Shown here one piece after another: positions 21,501-34,262 of a DNA stretch of 64,000 nt (positions within the stretch are counted from its first letter, which is position 1; each line of letters starts with the position of its first letter). The notes under the pieces are model-generated. The model did no database searches. It was not told where the DNA came from and saw only the letters and a program-made list of their open reading frames with translations. Origin of the DNA: Triops longicaudatus (lineage: Eukaryota; Arthropoda; Branchiopoda; Notostraca; Triopsidae); NCBI GenBank assembly GCA_022885665.1, contig JAGQDJ010000060.1, forward strand, positions 1 through 64,000. Direction: 5' to 3'. The position numbers were made by a program, and so were the translations under genes.

Positions 21501-24329
21501 GACTGAAGGGAAAAATCAGAAGTTCGTCCAGTACCGGATGAAGGAAGCTTTCCTTCCTTCCGGGTCTTCTTTTTATTGTGTGCGTGTATGCTCCGAAATA
21601 CAAAAAGAATAGTACGAAGAGAATAGGCAGTGTTTTATTGGTTCCAGCAGTAGGAGAAGGAGTCATGACCTCCTTTTACTCGAGAAACATTAGTTGTAAG
21701 TCAGCATTATGCCTGTACTAAAAGTTCTGGATCTGAGGGGTGATAGAAAGGGTGGTAGTGAGGTAGGTTGTCTTTTACTCCACCCTGAAGGCAAATGTAA
21801 CGCAAATTGGGCGTGAGGGAGAGTTGAGAGAAGATCAATCGAAAGCTTTTACTACTGACAGAAATGCGTTTAATTATTTCAGAAGATTCAAGTTTTCCAC
21901 CCAAAATGTGAGACCAGTGTGCACCCCAACGACCCACGCGAACTTCAGACAAATATTGTACACCAAAAGTTGTACTAATAAGACATTTCTCTTAATTGAA
22001 AATGCCTTTCGATGCGAGATTTTTCACAGAATCATTAAATGCATCCAAAGTTCGTCATATCAAACTTTTTTTTTACGTTTACGTAATTTGGTACGTTAAG
22101 CCACACACACAAAGAACAACATGGAAAATTTTTAGACAACAGTCTAAAAATAATTCGGAAATCAAACGAAGTTTTTTGAAAGTAACGTTTGTGTTTTTAT
22201 ATCTTCTGGAATATTTTAAAAAGTTTCCCGAAGAAGCTGTTATTAAATTTGTAAAGTATGTTTCAATTTTTAGTACCTTTTTATTTTACGCAAAAATGGA
22301 AATCAGTTAGCATGAAAATTTTAATAAATAAGGAAAAAGAAAACCAAATTCCAGTTGTGAACACCGAGTCTTTAAACGCTAAAAATGCATTTTCCCCAGT
22401 TTTAGGTTTTAGTTATGGTAACCTTATTTATGCGAAAGAAATTGAGAGGAAGAAACGTTACTATTTTTAGGGTAGCAAAATCTTCCTTTGAAGTTCGTTG
22501 ATGAGCAGGAAAGCCGAAAGTGCGTTTTAAAAGTCTTGGGTAAACTAATTATCACAAGAGGTCGTCATAATAGATTTAGTCAACGTAAATTTCTACCCCC
22601 GGGCGTTGCTTGGTTGCCGGTCCCGGAACCTTTTTCTCAATTATTGATTTGGCATGCAAGCTTTAGTTAACATTCTCGACTTCCAGTGCGATGCTTTTAC
22701 ATATATTTCTGAATTTACTATCTCCACCTTTAAAGTATTTAGGAAAACTGTTATAAATCTGTTTCTAAATTCTGAGAAATTTGATTGAAAAAAATCTTAC
22801 GTAATTTAGTGTTAACTTTGTTTTCGCTTTTTACACTTGATTTCTTACGTTCTGTGTGTATTTCAGTCAATTACAATTATGACATTTTTAGAAATCTGAC
22901 CACTTCGTTTCAAAATTTATCTAAAAATTTAATAGCCTTAAATAATTTTCGGCCTTAAATATTTTTTACTTCTTAAACAACTTTTCTTTATTTATTTTGC
23001 CGGAAAACTGAACGAGGTGTTGAAAGTGTGTGAGGATGATTAAGTGACGAAGACGCACCACAGAAATGAAAAGAAAGCGAATTATAGAACTAGACGGGAT
23101 GCTGTTCAACCAAAGAGGGCGCTTCAGTCTCAATTGAGCCTGTGTTTGTCACTTTTCTTACTCAGAGTGGGTAAACGTCAAAACAGAAGTGTGAAATAAG
23201 GACGGTGATTGGCTAGAAATAGAGACGAAGACTGTTCGCACTATAATGTGCTTTAGTCTTTAAAGAAGGTGTGTTTACGTAAGAGCTTCGTGCATAAATG
23301 CTGGATTGACAGTTGGAGGAGAAATTGGGAACTGAAGACGGGCGATAGCACTCGAGACAGTAGTAATAAGCGAAACCCCGTTTGCGTATAACTTTTTTTT
23401 AGGGACGAAGCTTCATGTCAGTGTGAGAAATACTGTAGACAGCGCCCAAGGGAGGTGAAATGATGACAAAAATGCATTTAAAAGCTTGGAGATTCGGTGC
23501 CAAGAATCGGAGCTATCAATGATCAGCTCAGATACTGTATTACTCTTTGGGGAAGGGAAAAAAAGGCAAAAAGGCGAGATAAAGAAGAGTTTGTCTTCGA
23601 TACGCTTCGGAATCACTCCCCCCTCTTTTACTTGAAGTCGTTTGCCGATACCTCGTATGTCAAACGTCTGAAGCAGAAAACATTACTGCATACTTGAGTA
23701 GCTACTGGGACTTGAAAGGAGAAAAGATTCTTAGAGAGGTTTATAGCCTAGGTCTACTGGGAAAGAGAGGAAGGAAAGCTTTTTTGGAAAAGGTAGATAA
23801 CAACAAAAGTCAAGTTTTCTGCAGTAATAACTGCCAAACATACAGCATTTATGTCGGTATGTAGTGCTTGTCAATAACAATAGCCAGAAAAAGACCCTCG
23901 GCATCCTTGCGACGTAACGGTCGATATCTTCTTTATTGATGTGCCTCATTTGTACAGTACGTTACAGAAATACTAGGAATATTCGAGAAGTCATGCAATT
24001 TTTGTGTTTTTGAGACTTTTATTTTGGAAAAAATCTAGTTTGGTCTCAGCGTATGCTTTGAAAGGGTTGCATACCGTAATAGAATTTCATTGTTGCGTAC
24101 TGTGGATGGAAGCCATGGAAGAATTCATTTTTGCTCCCAGTTAGTAGCTACTTGCTAATGTTGCTTCCCACTTTTACTCTCTGAACTTATTTTTTTTTTT
24201 CAAAAAACAGACTTCCCTACGGGAATGTTATAACCCGAAATAGCAGTAATATAAATGTGAGTTTGCTCCAAAAAGACTAAAATTTTTAATGATTTTGACC
24301 AGAACGACACTCGAATAGTGAAATACTTT
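18561..24329. other. Gene-poor AT-rich stretch
   Basis: I see no supported exon, RNA gene or complete element. Open frames reach about 100 codons with no recognisable motif. Poly-T/A runs are common (for example near 19440 and 20140). If the receptor's first exon lies further right, this is intronic. Confidence 0.4.
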
Positions 24330-24552
24330 GCCGCCAATAGAATCGGTCGGAAAAATTTCGTCCGCGAACACCGAAGCCGCGGACACGGAACCTGCGAATA
24401 AGGAGCTTTGAATGTACTTAAATCGTTTTCTACTAAAAGCATCGCGTCCTGAGCTTATCTTTCTTTTCAACCGGCCACTAGGTGGGACCGCAGAAAAATA
24501 TTGTCTCTGAAAGTGGTCCGTGACTTCCAAAAGCTTAGGGACCGCTGCTCTA
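24330..24552 (-). mobile_element. Probable truncated hAT-type repeat
   Basis: Read on the minus strand, the sequence from about 24552 begins CAGCGGTCCCTAAGCTTTTG and continues GAAGTCACGGACCACTTTC. This is the familiar arrangement of a hAT terminus (CAGCGGTCCC..., then a TCACGGACC word). The other end is not recognisable and no 8-bp duplication was found, so the element seems truncated or old. Confidence 0.4.
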
Positions 24553-25351
24553 GGTACTGAAACCCATTGTAGCTTCAAATGCAGCATTTCTAGTGTATAA
24601 CGGTAAAGGATTTCATTGTTTCCTGAGCTGACTTTTTGCAGTTTGAATTCACTGTAAGCTTTGAAACCCTTTGGTCCAGCTGCGGAATCCATTGCTTTGT
24701 CCTAGAAGGATTTCGAGACGTATGAAACCTCATTGTTGTTTTGTACTGGATTCGTGTTTTTTTTTGCGTCCAGCGGAAAATCATTGTTATTTTTTTTAGC
24801 CAGTAATCAATCTATTTCGTGCTAGACAGTGGATATTCCTTGCAAATTTTTCGGACGCTTATTTGTTATACACCGAACATTGACGGTTTTGTCTTGATTG
24901 AAAGCTAATCCAATCTTGAAACAACTCTAGACGCGAAACTGAGTGTTGGTTGCCTAGGATGGAAGTTTTGAAAAACGAAAGGGAAATCTTTATGCAAGAC
25001 TGTAATATTCGTCGCAGAAAAAATTAAGCAGTAGAGCAACATTTCACGAAAATGGTTTAAATAAATTTCGCAATTTGGCAAATTGATTAAAAAATTGCGA
25101 AATAGTTACACTACAATACAAAACAAATTATTGTTACGAGCTACTATGAATTACGAAACTTCCGTAGTGTTTTTTTTTCGGAATGTAAGCGTGTGACGAA
25201 GTTTGGCGTATTTGAAGGACATTGTTAAGTGCACGCTGTTGTCATTCTGCCACTACTGTGAGCACAGATAGGCAGAGAAAAGGTGTTAAACGTACCATAT
25301 CAGGTGCTTTTAGGGAACGAACGTGAAGCTGTTACGTTAAACTGTCTTGCT

Positions 25352-25411
25352 ATTGGTCAGATCGAACACGCAATAGAAAAAGGAAACTGAACTAGGGCAA
25401 AACTATAAATA
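25352..25411 (+). promoter_or_regulatory. Promoter-like CCAAT (inverse) plus TATAAATA
   Basis: ATTGG at 25352-25356 and TATAAATA at 25404-25411, about 64 bp ahead of an ATG in good context. Evidence is positional only; such words occur by chance in AT-rich DNA. Confidence 0.25.
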
Positions 25412-25474
25412 ATTAATCGGTCAGCTGTCCACTCGTCCTGTTCGCACTCTTACCTTCACGAAGTACCCTGCGCC

Positions 25475-25648
25475 ATGGTAGAACGATTGTCAAACGCATC
25501 GTTAGTGTCAGAATCGCCCTACTTCGCCTTCGTCACGCAATGTATTTGCCATCTTGCACGTACTACCTTCTTTCTAACCTTGACAAATTCCTGCACAGTT
25601 GGCTCAAAAATGCTTCAGACAGATCTCCTCAAATTTCTACCAGTCTAA
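25475..25648 (+). CDS. Possible small open frame (57 residues)
   Basis: GCGCCATGG start context downstream of a TATA-like box. The product begins MVERLSNASLVSESPYFAF and has a moderately hydrophobic middle (LARTTFFLTLT). No family is recognised. Length is well within chance expectation, so it is offered only as a candidate. Confidence 0.18.
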   Translation: MVERLSNASLVSESPYFAFVTQCICHLARTTFFLTLTNSCTVGSKMLQTDLLKFLPV

Positions 25649-26121
25649 ACAACCTATACTATCTCAACACTTCTTTCATTTGGAGCAAATTACTCTCGCT
25701 CAAGAATCCTCCAGATTATATACATCGAGTAGATAGGTTAGGCCAGTTAAGAATGTTACGTTGGACGTAGTCTTAAATTAAAGTAGTGTATCAACAGCTT
25801 AGTACAGTCTTTGTTCTCCGATATTGCAAAAACATCAGGGAGGTCATTTATAGAGCCTTTACCATTCTGTGCTCTAGCGACGAGTTTGTTCGGTTCATAG
25901 TTTTACTTATAAACCCTGGAAGGTGCTAAAAGAACCCAGACATTTTTTTATCCTGAGGTTTTCTGACATAATTAATCAATCGTAAGCTGGGTTTTCGTCC
26001 TTGAGGGATACATTTCCCTCCTTGTAGGCATGGAATTCCGGAAAACGGACGAAAAAAAAAGTTATCGGAAAGAGCCTTAAGACTATGTTGAGACTGTTTC
26101 TTTTTTTTTCTTGGTCTAAGG

Positions 26122-26312
26122 TATTGGTGCCCAATCTACGGCCCGCGAAGGTGCGTCATGCGGCCCGCTTATTTATACGGCTCATGTATATCACTGCATA
26201 ATTTCATTTTTTAACGTCGGCATGATTCTGGCGAAACCGGAACATTCAGGCCCGCGAGATTTTATATCATGTCGCGCGCGGCCCTCGGGTGAAAAAAGTT
26301 TGGGCACCACTG
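26122..26312. mobile_element. hAT-type MITE, 191 bp, TSD GTCTAAGG
   Basis: Exact 8-bp duplication GTCTAAGG at 26114-26121 and 26313-26320. The right end, reverse complemented, reads CAGTGGTGCCCAAACTTTT, and the left end TATTGGTGCCCAATCTACGG; both share TGGTGCCCAA, and the left CAG is mutated. GGCCCGCG words lie inside both ends. It has no coding capacity. Confidence 0.9.
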
Positions 26313-26320
26313 GTCTAAGG

Positions 26321-29300
26321 GAAAGATGTTGAAAATGAGGTTCTGATAAAACAAGAAGTAAGGAAAGAGATCTGTGTTGCTAAATACCAGGAAATACTGA
26401 CAACAGTCACAACACAACGAACGGGGAAAGACTAAATCGCCGGCAATTATGTAAGCCATGTGCAATATAGCCGCTTTTCTATATACATAACAAAATAGAG
26501 TAAACAAAATGGTGAACTTTTACATTTCCGTAGGTTTCCCCGAAACAACAGTGAATTTGGTAACATCTTCATATTTTATAGATGAAAAGTACCATTCGAC
26601 CATGCCTTGAGACTGCTTGCTCCCAAGTCAAACCAGGAAACCAATGTCAAACAAAGAAAATTTCCAAGTCACTACCCTTTCTGTTAAAAAGCGAAACATG
26701 TATACCACCATATTGACACGTAACCATCTGTTTCCCTCTCTTCCTGACCACAACTGTCTGTAACCCACCTCCTAACCCCCTTGGAACGAAAAAAGTGGAC
26801 ACCAAAAAAGACTTGGCTTAACTTTGAAAGCGGAAGGGTATGGGAATGTGTGCCCTCAAGGGTTGCAGGTGTCCGCTTACCCATGTCGCAGATGGGGGGA
26901 TTTCGAGCCCCAAACACTGTCCATTTCCAACTTCTTTCCAAGCTGACCCACCTCGGAGTCAAAAAGCTGGTGGTGGAAAAGGAAATGGCAAATTAGCCAA
27001 TGGTAACGTCCGTCATCCCCTTCCTTAAAAAAGGAATTCAAATCGGAGAACGGCCACGTGCACGTAACGGTTTCGCCCCATGGCATAAAAGCGGTTAAAC
27101 GAATACATGACGTGTCTGAAGTTTGGCAGTGCGGGAAAAATCATCACCAGGGCACCATATAACTTTTCTTTGTGGAGAAGTTTTATGACGGTAAATTAGC
27201 ACTCGTTTTGACCCCTTGATGGACCACACAGGTTTCACGCACTACGATCGATTCTTTGATGATGGATGACAGGAAATCAGGTAGCGACTGGATTGAGTCC
27301 CGGGGCTGTGCCGTCGTTCTATACCTGCCCCAGGCTACACTTGACTGTGTACCTTGCCAACGGACTTTTCCACCCTTCGGGTACCCCTTTGGCATCCCTG
27401 GAGGGAAGGGTTGTGCCCAGTCGCTCGCTTCCTTACCAGCTTTTGAATGAAACTCCGGTTTCGTCCTCGTCAAACTCTCCCTTCACTCCTTCAGTGATGT
27501 TAGCTACTCATCGTGGGATCTTACTAGCCTGCGTCTAGGATATTTTTTTTCAAATTTACCGTTGTTGTTTTTGTCTTGCTTCGTTCTCTTTCACGTCATC
27601 GAAGGGTGTGGGAAGTTCTCATCGCGCGTGTGACATCTGCAAAGTTCTCATTTGGAAACGAAAAAGGGGTTGGCAGGGTAGAGAGAATTGAGAAGGTTTG
27701 AAAGCTTTTCTGACTCAATTCTGGATGACGCATAAAAGGCCAAAATGGGCTCTTGTTGATATAAACTCGTAGCCAGGAATCAATTACGGGAGAAGAAAAA
27801 TGGACCGTGAAAGGAAAGAGAAGACAACTCAATTTTTCACGCAAATACGACGATGAGCCAAAAACCGAAAGGTAGAGAGGATCGGCTGTAGAGGGTACTT
27901 ACTACCCAAGTTCTTCACCCACCTACCATGTGTGAGGGTACCAATCTTCCATCTTTTTTATGACGTCACGAGAAACATGGCAACAGAACGGTTCTTAAAC
28001 TGTGAATTTTCAGAAAATTTTGGAAATAGTTTTCGAGCGCGGGAAAGGAGACTAACAATCCGTCCGAGTATTGGGTTACATGCACAGGAGCTTATGATGT
28101 CCTCCGTGAGAACAAATTCGTGACGTTACGCAACAATCTGCACAGTTCGTGACGTCTGATAAGTTTCGACGTGAATAGAGATTTCGCTGAAGACGGTATG
28201 ATAATGGAATAATATAAGACGCTGAGTACGTGGAACCCTTGTTGTAGTTTCGTGTAGCAATGTTCAGTACGAAACGGTCCCTAAACCAAAATGTCTACGT
28301 CTAATGTCTGTATACGAAATTAATATATTTCAGAAAATAGAAAAAAGGGCCTGGAATCAAATGCAACCCATCCTACGGGTTAAAAACATTGTGTGAGAAT
28401 AAATACCCTGTCGTGTACTTTAAAGAAAATACTGGTATACTTTAAAGAAAATACTGCCAGAAATGTACCATTTTTCGTTTCCTGTTCTCGATTTTTAAGG
28501 GGCATATTCAAATGATACATTAAGAAAGAGAAACTTATCCTGACTATTATGATGTGCGGAAGTATTCTTGCGAAGTATTACTCGGCAAAAGTGTTTATCT
28601 TTACGAAAGGATTTGTGTTAAAATAAGCTTGTATTTCTGAGTACAGTAATTGTTCCGCATAATTTTATTTTTATTGGCAAAGATCCTGGTATTGAGAATA
28701 AAAAGCCTAAAGAAGGAGAGTTCGTAAGCATTACCTTCCGGGAAGCGTGTCATGCAGCGAGGCTAATATTTCTTCTGTTGGCGCTGTCACCGAGAATTCT
28801 TAATTTTGTAGATAGTTTTACTGACTGCTAATACATTCGCTGTGAAGTTATGCTTCATGCACAAATTAAACAAGAAATGATTTCCGTGAAGATTTCAGTA
28901 CATTCGCTTTTATTTCTATTGCTGATGCATTCATTAGGAATTTCTAGTTTTGCTGATGCTGGGATTGCATTGACACTACCACTGATTTATTATTATCGAA
29001 TATCGACAGGTCAAGTAATTGAGGGTAGGAGTTCGTGAGGCTACTGGTTCGAAGTATTGGTCAGTTATTTCTTCGCTGAACTTGAAGGAGCTTATTGACG
29101 TGGAATCAAGGTTATGCAGAAATTAGGGTTGGACTCATGCATTTCTTCGTCGTTTCTCAGGCTTTGTCAAGAAACGATTATCTGAGGGGAAGACTTGGAT
29201 CGGAAGTTTTTCATCGGGTGCAGGTTCCGGGCGAAGAGCTTCACTTTGTTCTCTGTGTCGGTGCCGGTCCTCTTCATCCACTCGCTTCGTATTTCGCAGT

Positions 29301-32300
29301 CAATTGCACAAGATGTTGCACTCGATCTCACTAAAGATTCATCGACAGCTGCGGGGATCGGCAAACTCTCCCAGGCACTCTTCACGCCATTTCTCTTGGG
29401 ACATTATTGATAAATACCACCCCAGCTTTAGTTTTATGCCGCCAGTATTATTCTTTCGCTCGATATTTTGAAACTCCTCCTTACAAGCAGTGGAAAGCCA
29501 GTTTACTTATTCAGGTTCCATGGTATCGCCACTTAGAGATGAGAATCGAAAAGATATTGTCAGTCTGTTCTGACAGCGCATTTTCCCTGCGGGGTGAGGT
29601 AATATTACTGCTTGTCATCATTGGCAGCTATACATCATCAAACCGCTGTTAGATAATTTCCGAAAAGCCTCGCCTTTGCTCTAAGACAAATTGACTTTCA
29701 AGTTGAGCTCACCCCCTTTACCCCTTGGGGTTGGTACCTGTTCTTGACAGACTTAACTCTTTACTCAAGCCTTTAACGCCATCTGTCGAGTGTTGCTCGT
29801 AATTCTTCCATCTTCCAACAGTGACAATATTTCTGACACGCAATTTTTCGAATGCCACGAAATAGAGTAATTTCGAAATATCATGTTAACGATAATTTGT
29901 AGTAGATCTAAGTATTGGAATTAAAACATTTTAACAATTTCTGTGCGAGTTTACACATTTCTGTGAATCCTAGTAATTCAAAAAGCCTCTGATAACTTTA
30001 CAAATGTTCGAGTTTCTCTTACAGAACTTTGTATATCTTGCAAAACCTGTACAATTCAATTAAATTACAAGCATTTTTGGATTATTCGGTGAAGCATAGA
30101 AAATTTCCACGAATTCCACAATTTCTTGAACTCTCACGTAATCTGGACATTTTCTGAGGCTTGAAAGTTAAAAAAAAACTTACAGAAATGTTGACATTAA
30201 TAGAATTTGTTTAAAGTAAAAAAAAGTATCGACATACTATATTTTCTAGAAATGTTTGACTGGATTTCTTCTTTTTCTGTAAACCTCGACTTATATCGGG
30301 CGAAGATAGAAATCTGATAATAAATCTGCCAGAAATATCGGTCTTAGTAACTCGATTTTTCGTTCATAATTGACGTCAATGTGATCCAACAAGAGACAGA
30401 CACATAATTCCATGAAAGAATACTGGACATTGATAGGAAACAATATTTGACAACGTGTATGCATGTTTAGTTTTTTATGGCTGGTAAAGAAAATTAGTTA
30501 TCAGAAAGGAAATATTGTCACTAAATTTGTGAAAAAAATGCTGGAACATTTCTGCGAAAGAATTTCTGTTTTTCCAACAGTTTTATAGCTGGTAAGGTAA
30601 ATTGGTTATCAATGGAAAAAGGGACTAAAATTGGATTTTGATGACACGTTTCTTTGAGGAAAGCCACCAATAAAAACCCATGGCAGAAATACATACTTGG
30701 CGTCACAGTGATCGTGAAAGGTATAGCGAGAGTTAAGGAGGGGGAAAGAAGATGGGGTATGATCGTTGATACGCCTATAACTTCGATGGTGTACTATAAA
30801 AGACCTTGTAGTAATGTCAGTAATGTAAGTGTATATCAAGTCTTGGACTACCCAACCCGGCAGCTAGAGGTGCATGGTAATGGGTGGGTTTGCTCTTAGA
30901 ATTCTCATAGCTTATGACTATGGCAAGACGAGGAGACGAAGAACGGTCGGGAAAGGAAAGTAATACTGGCCGAACACTGGCTTTTAGAAGGGTTCAAATT
31001 GCAGTACATCCTGAATTACAATAATCGAACTATTTTGGTTCAAACTGAGTGAAATAGTTGGCCGGCACGCAAGGGTCAGAACGATTGCTGAATACTGTAA
31101 TGTGGTAGTAATTGTTTGCCAGTACTTGGCTAAGTTAATAGGAACTCTTGAATAGGACAAGTCTGGTGTTGAGCGCTGGGTACACTATTATTACTTCCGC
31201 ATTGTGGAGCAAGTTCTCTAAGAACTCGGGTTATTGCTGCAGTTACATTAAAATTTCAAGGGTGTATGGTCAGAAATGGAAATGTAAACTGGACAGAGAG
31301 TGAATACGGCGAGTAATGCAATGAAAGGTGACGATGCATCTCAATATATATGGTATTCCGTATTTTACACAGGAAGCAATGTATTTCTGCGTTTTCCAAT
31401 ACCGGCACGTGGCAGACATCTGGTGTCTTTATCATTAAGTGCGTTCTCCACATCGGCGAAGTTCTAACGATAAGTAATTCATAACTCAATTACTTATTAC
31501 GCCGAAGATACCTTATTAATATATAGAAATTTTATTATTTCTGAAGAGATTTCTGGGGGTTTGCAAGAATTTGAGTGTAAACCAATAAAGAAAAATAGAG
31601 ACGAACAGCATTTCAATACATTTTACTACTTTCTATGTCTTTCCCTTATTTCTTCCTATCTACAAGCTGTCTTTCTGCAGTAATTTGGCAGACATTAAAA
31701 CAGCCAGTGATGTAAATAATTCCTTTGAGAAGCCCACCAAATGCTACCAAAGACTGCTCAAAAACGAGTCCAATTATAGTTACTCTACTAGACTTAAATC
31801 CAGTATTTCTTCCACAGAAATTACACACAATCAGTTATTTTCCTATTTTTTCTTCGGTAATTTTACATTGATACAAACCCAACTGCTGCACCAGATTTAG
31901 CCACATTTGTGTGAATGGAATCGGGGTGGATAAAAGAGCGCAGCGATAAAACTGTGCTTCGGGAAGAAATGGCTACGTTGTTAGCCTTTTGACCTAGTGA
32001 AAATTGCTTTTGTGCAGCATTAGCACTATTAGCGAACAAACTCCTTCGCTCGTTTCGTCGGAGGCTTGTCTCTAACACTCGAGATATCATCATATAACTG
32101 CAGCAAGAGATAAAATCGCTCCCAAAGTCCTTATGACTCTGCTGGTGCTTTCCCTTTTCTCCCAGTGCTTTCTTCCAGAGGGTTTGTACTAAGGATCGAG
32201 CAAGACTGTGAGACGATACAAATTGAAAGAACTTGGGTATGGGTACGTAACGCTCTACCGAAAACCTAAAAGTTCTTCAACGATGAAGATTGTTTGGAAG

Positions 32301-34235
32301 AGGAGGGTGGTAAGGGGGGTAATGACATTTAGAAGCTATTGGGCCTGGCGCCATACACATGACGTCACTACTGCCTTGGGCCTTTCCGGTCGGGAAATCC
32401 AACGAAAGCGGCGTTGCCAACGCACTGATCCGATTCAGAACATTCGATTGTACTGATTTGAAAGAGGGAAACAGTAAACGCTTTGAGTTTTCCTGTCGAA
32501 AACTTCACCCTCCTACCCCTTTTACCCTCTACATCCACCCAAACCTCTTTTACCAACACCTTGCTCCATACTTCTGAAAAAAAAGTTTCCTCTCCATTCC
32601 GGTACTTGACAACTGTAAACTTGCCAAACATACTTGAAGTACTCACAAGTACTTTCCAACCAGAGATGGTACTGCTAGAAATGTTGGCAGAAATGCTACA
32701 AGTACTGGTACAAAATTACATCAGCTCTCAAAACATTTCTCAAGGATTTCTCAATGATTGAGACGACATTGTTGCTAAACTCCTCCTATGTTTTAACTAC
32801 AAGATGAGTGATGACGTCACGTCTCACCGGGGTGAGGAGGGTGGCAACGGATGTTGGGGGTGGCAGAAATGTTTGTCTGTGTGTATAGCAAGTTTTTAGT
32901 AGCGTAATCGCTAAAAGCAAACGGCACCATAAAACCGGAAGTACGCAGAGGTTATGCTTTCAAGCGATGCTCCCTTAACTGTGCCAAGCCACCCCCTTCA
33001 ACCCACTCCTGGGCGCTGGAGAGGGGTTCATAGGAAAAGCTTCTGTAACACATGCTCGCTCTATCTTTATAAGCCGTCATCTAGTGCGTTTTATGACGCC
33101 CATTCAGCCATTACCTTCATCCATTTATCTAGCGATGGAGATCCGAACCCTTCTTACTTTTCACCCAACCACCCTCCCCCCCCCACAGTTTTGACAAACT
33201 GCTTGAAGACGGGTCGAAAAATAAATCCTTTCCTCCTTTAGTTTTTTGTATTTTTTTTCTTTTTTTTTTTGTCCTAAAGATCTTTGAGGTCAGTATTTTT
33301 TTGGAACCGGAGACACGAGATCTAAGATCGACAGACTTTTTGGCAGCGATCGTTTTTGGTACCAAAAAAAGGATTTTGGCAGACCAGTGTGATTTTAAGC
33401 CGTATGGAATTAATAACTTACCATCTGGAAATGAAGTCTTCTTTAATAGAGTAGATGGAGACGGTGGTATTAGTTTTGTCAGTGCTATTGTCGATATCGG
33501 TCGTGTCCTCTACCAGGACGTCCATGATTGGCGGGGTAGGTTGCCACATTTCTGCGTCTTGGTGTTCAGTACTTTGCCACTACACTCATTTCTTCGGAAG
33601 AGATTTTCTTATGAGAATGGACCTGTCAGTAAAAAAAATGGTTTTCAGTTAGTTCAGGTGAAGAAATTGTCTAGAATGCCAATCTCTCTTTATGGGGAGT
33701 GAGGGGGGGTAAGGTTAAGCATATGTCCTTCTGGGGAGGGGCAATTTCTGAAAACGGGCCAAGTTCTTTTGAATTTGGAACTAGATCAATCTGCTATGCT
33801 TTCTTCCCTCCATTTCATTCTGTTCGGTTTTCGATCAGTTTTCAGCAATGCAGAAGCGCATTTTCTTTGTACGGCCAGATATCCATTCAATTTTATTTCT
33901 GCCTGCGAACGGTATAAATTCGTCTTGACCCGCATTTTCTCCCAGGAGAGATGAAAAAATTCACAGATCCAAGCCAAATAGCTGTTTAGCTTTTCTATGA
34001 AAGTAATGAACCGTTGGCCATTTTTTTGCTCAGCTACACTGCGCAAAGAAAGCTGCCAAGTCGCTTTGGCCTTCTTTTTGGGCTTCCAGGGAAGTGATGC
34101 TGTTCTTACTGTAGCTTGTGGCTAACTTTCCCCGAAAAAGAAGTGATTATTCTGTCACTTGTGACGTCCAGCACATTGATCCTTCCGGTCTAACAGTCCA
34201 TGCAAAAACAACAACAATGATCTCTCGCGTCATAA
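26321..34235. other. Gene-poor stretch
   Basis: No gene is supported. G+C-richer patches at 27200-27500 and 29180-29410 carry 65-96 codon open frames on both strands, but none has a known domain or a convincing exon boundary. The words GCAGAAAT / ATTTCTGC become frequent from about 30.5 kb. Confidence 0.35.
28416..28456. repeat. 19-bp direct duplication, period 22
   Basis: TACTTTAAAGAAAATACTG occurs at 28416-28434 and again exactly at 28438-28456. Confidence 0.85.
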
Positions 34236-34262
34236 CCGGAGGGTTACGTCACAACCCTCCGG
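34236..34262. repeat. Perfect 10-bp inverted repeat, 7-bp loop
   Basis: CCGGAGGGTT at 34236-34245 and AACCCTCCGG at 34253-34262, with loop ACGTCAC. It could fold as a strong hairpin or serve as a palindromic protein site. No transcript evidence is available from sequence. Confidence 0.8.

Noticed and set aside
24228..24692. 154-codon minus-strand frame near 24.5 kb
   Set aside because: Its middle is the hAT-like terminal sequence, so it is better explained as a repeat than as a gene.
29167..29410. G+C-richer patch open in several frames, giving protein-like peptides
   Set aside because: Open in three frames at once, which reflects base composition; no exon boundaries or domain are recognisable.
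33301..33702. 133-codon frame on the plus strand
   Set aside because: No known domain, no exon signals, and its start is TTG.
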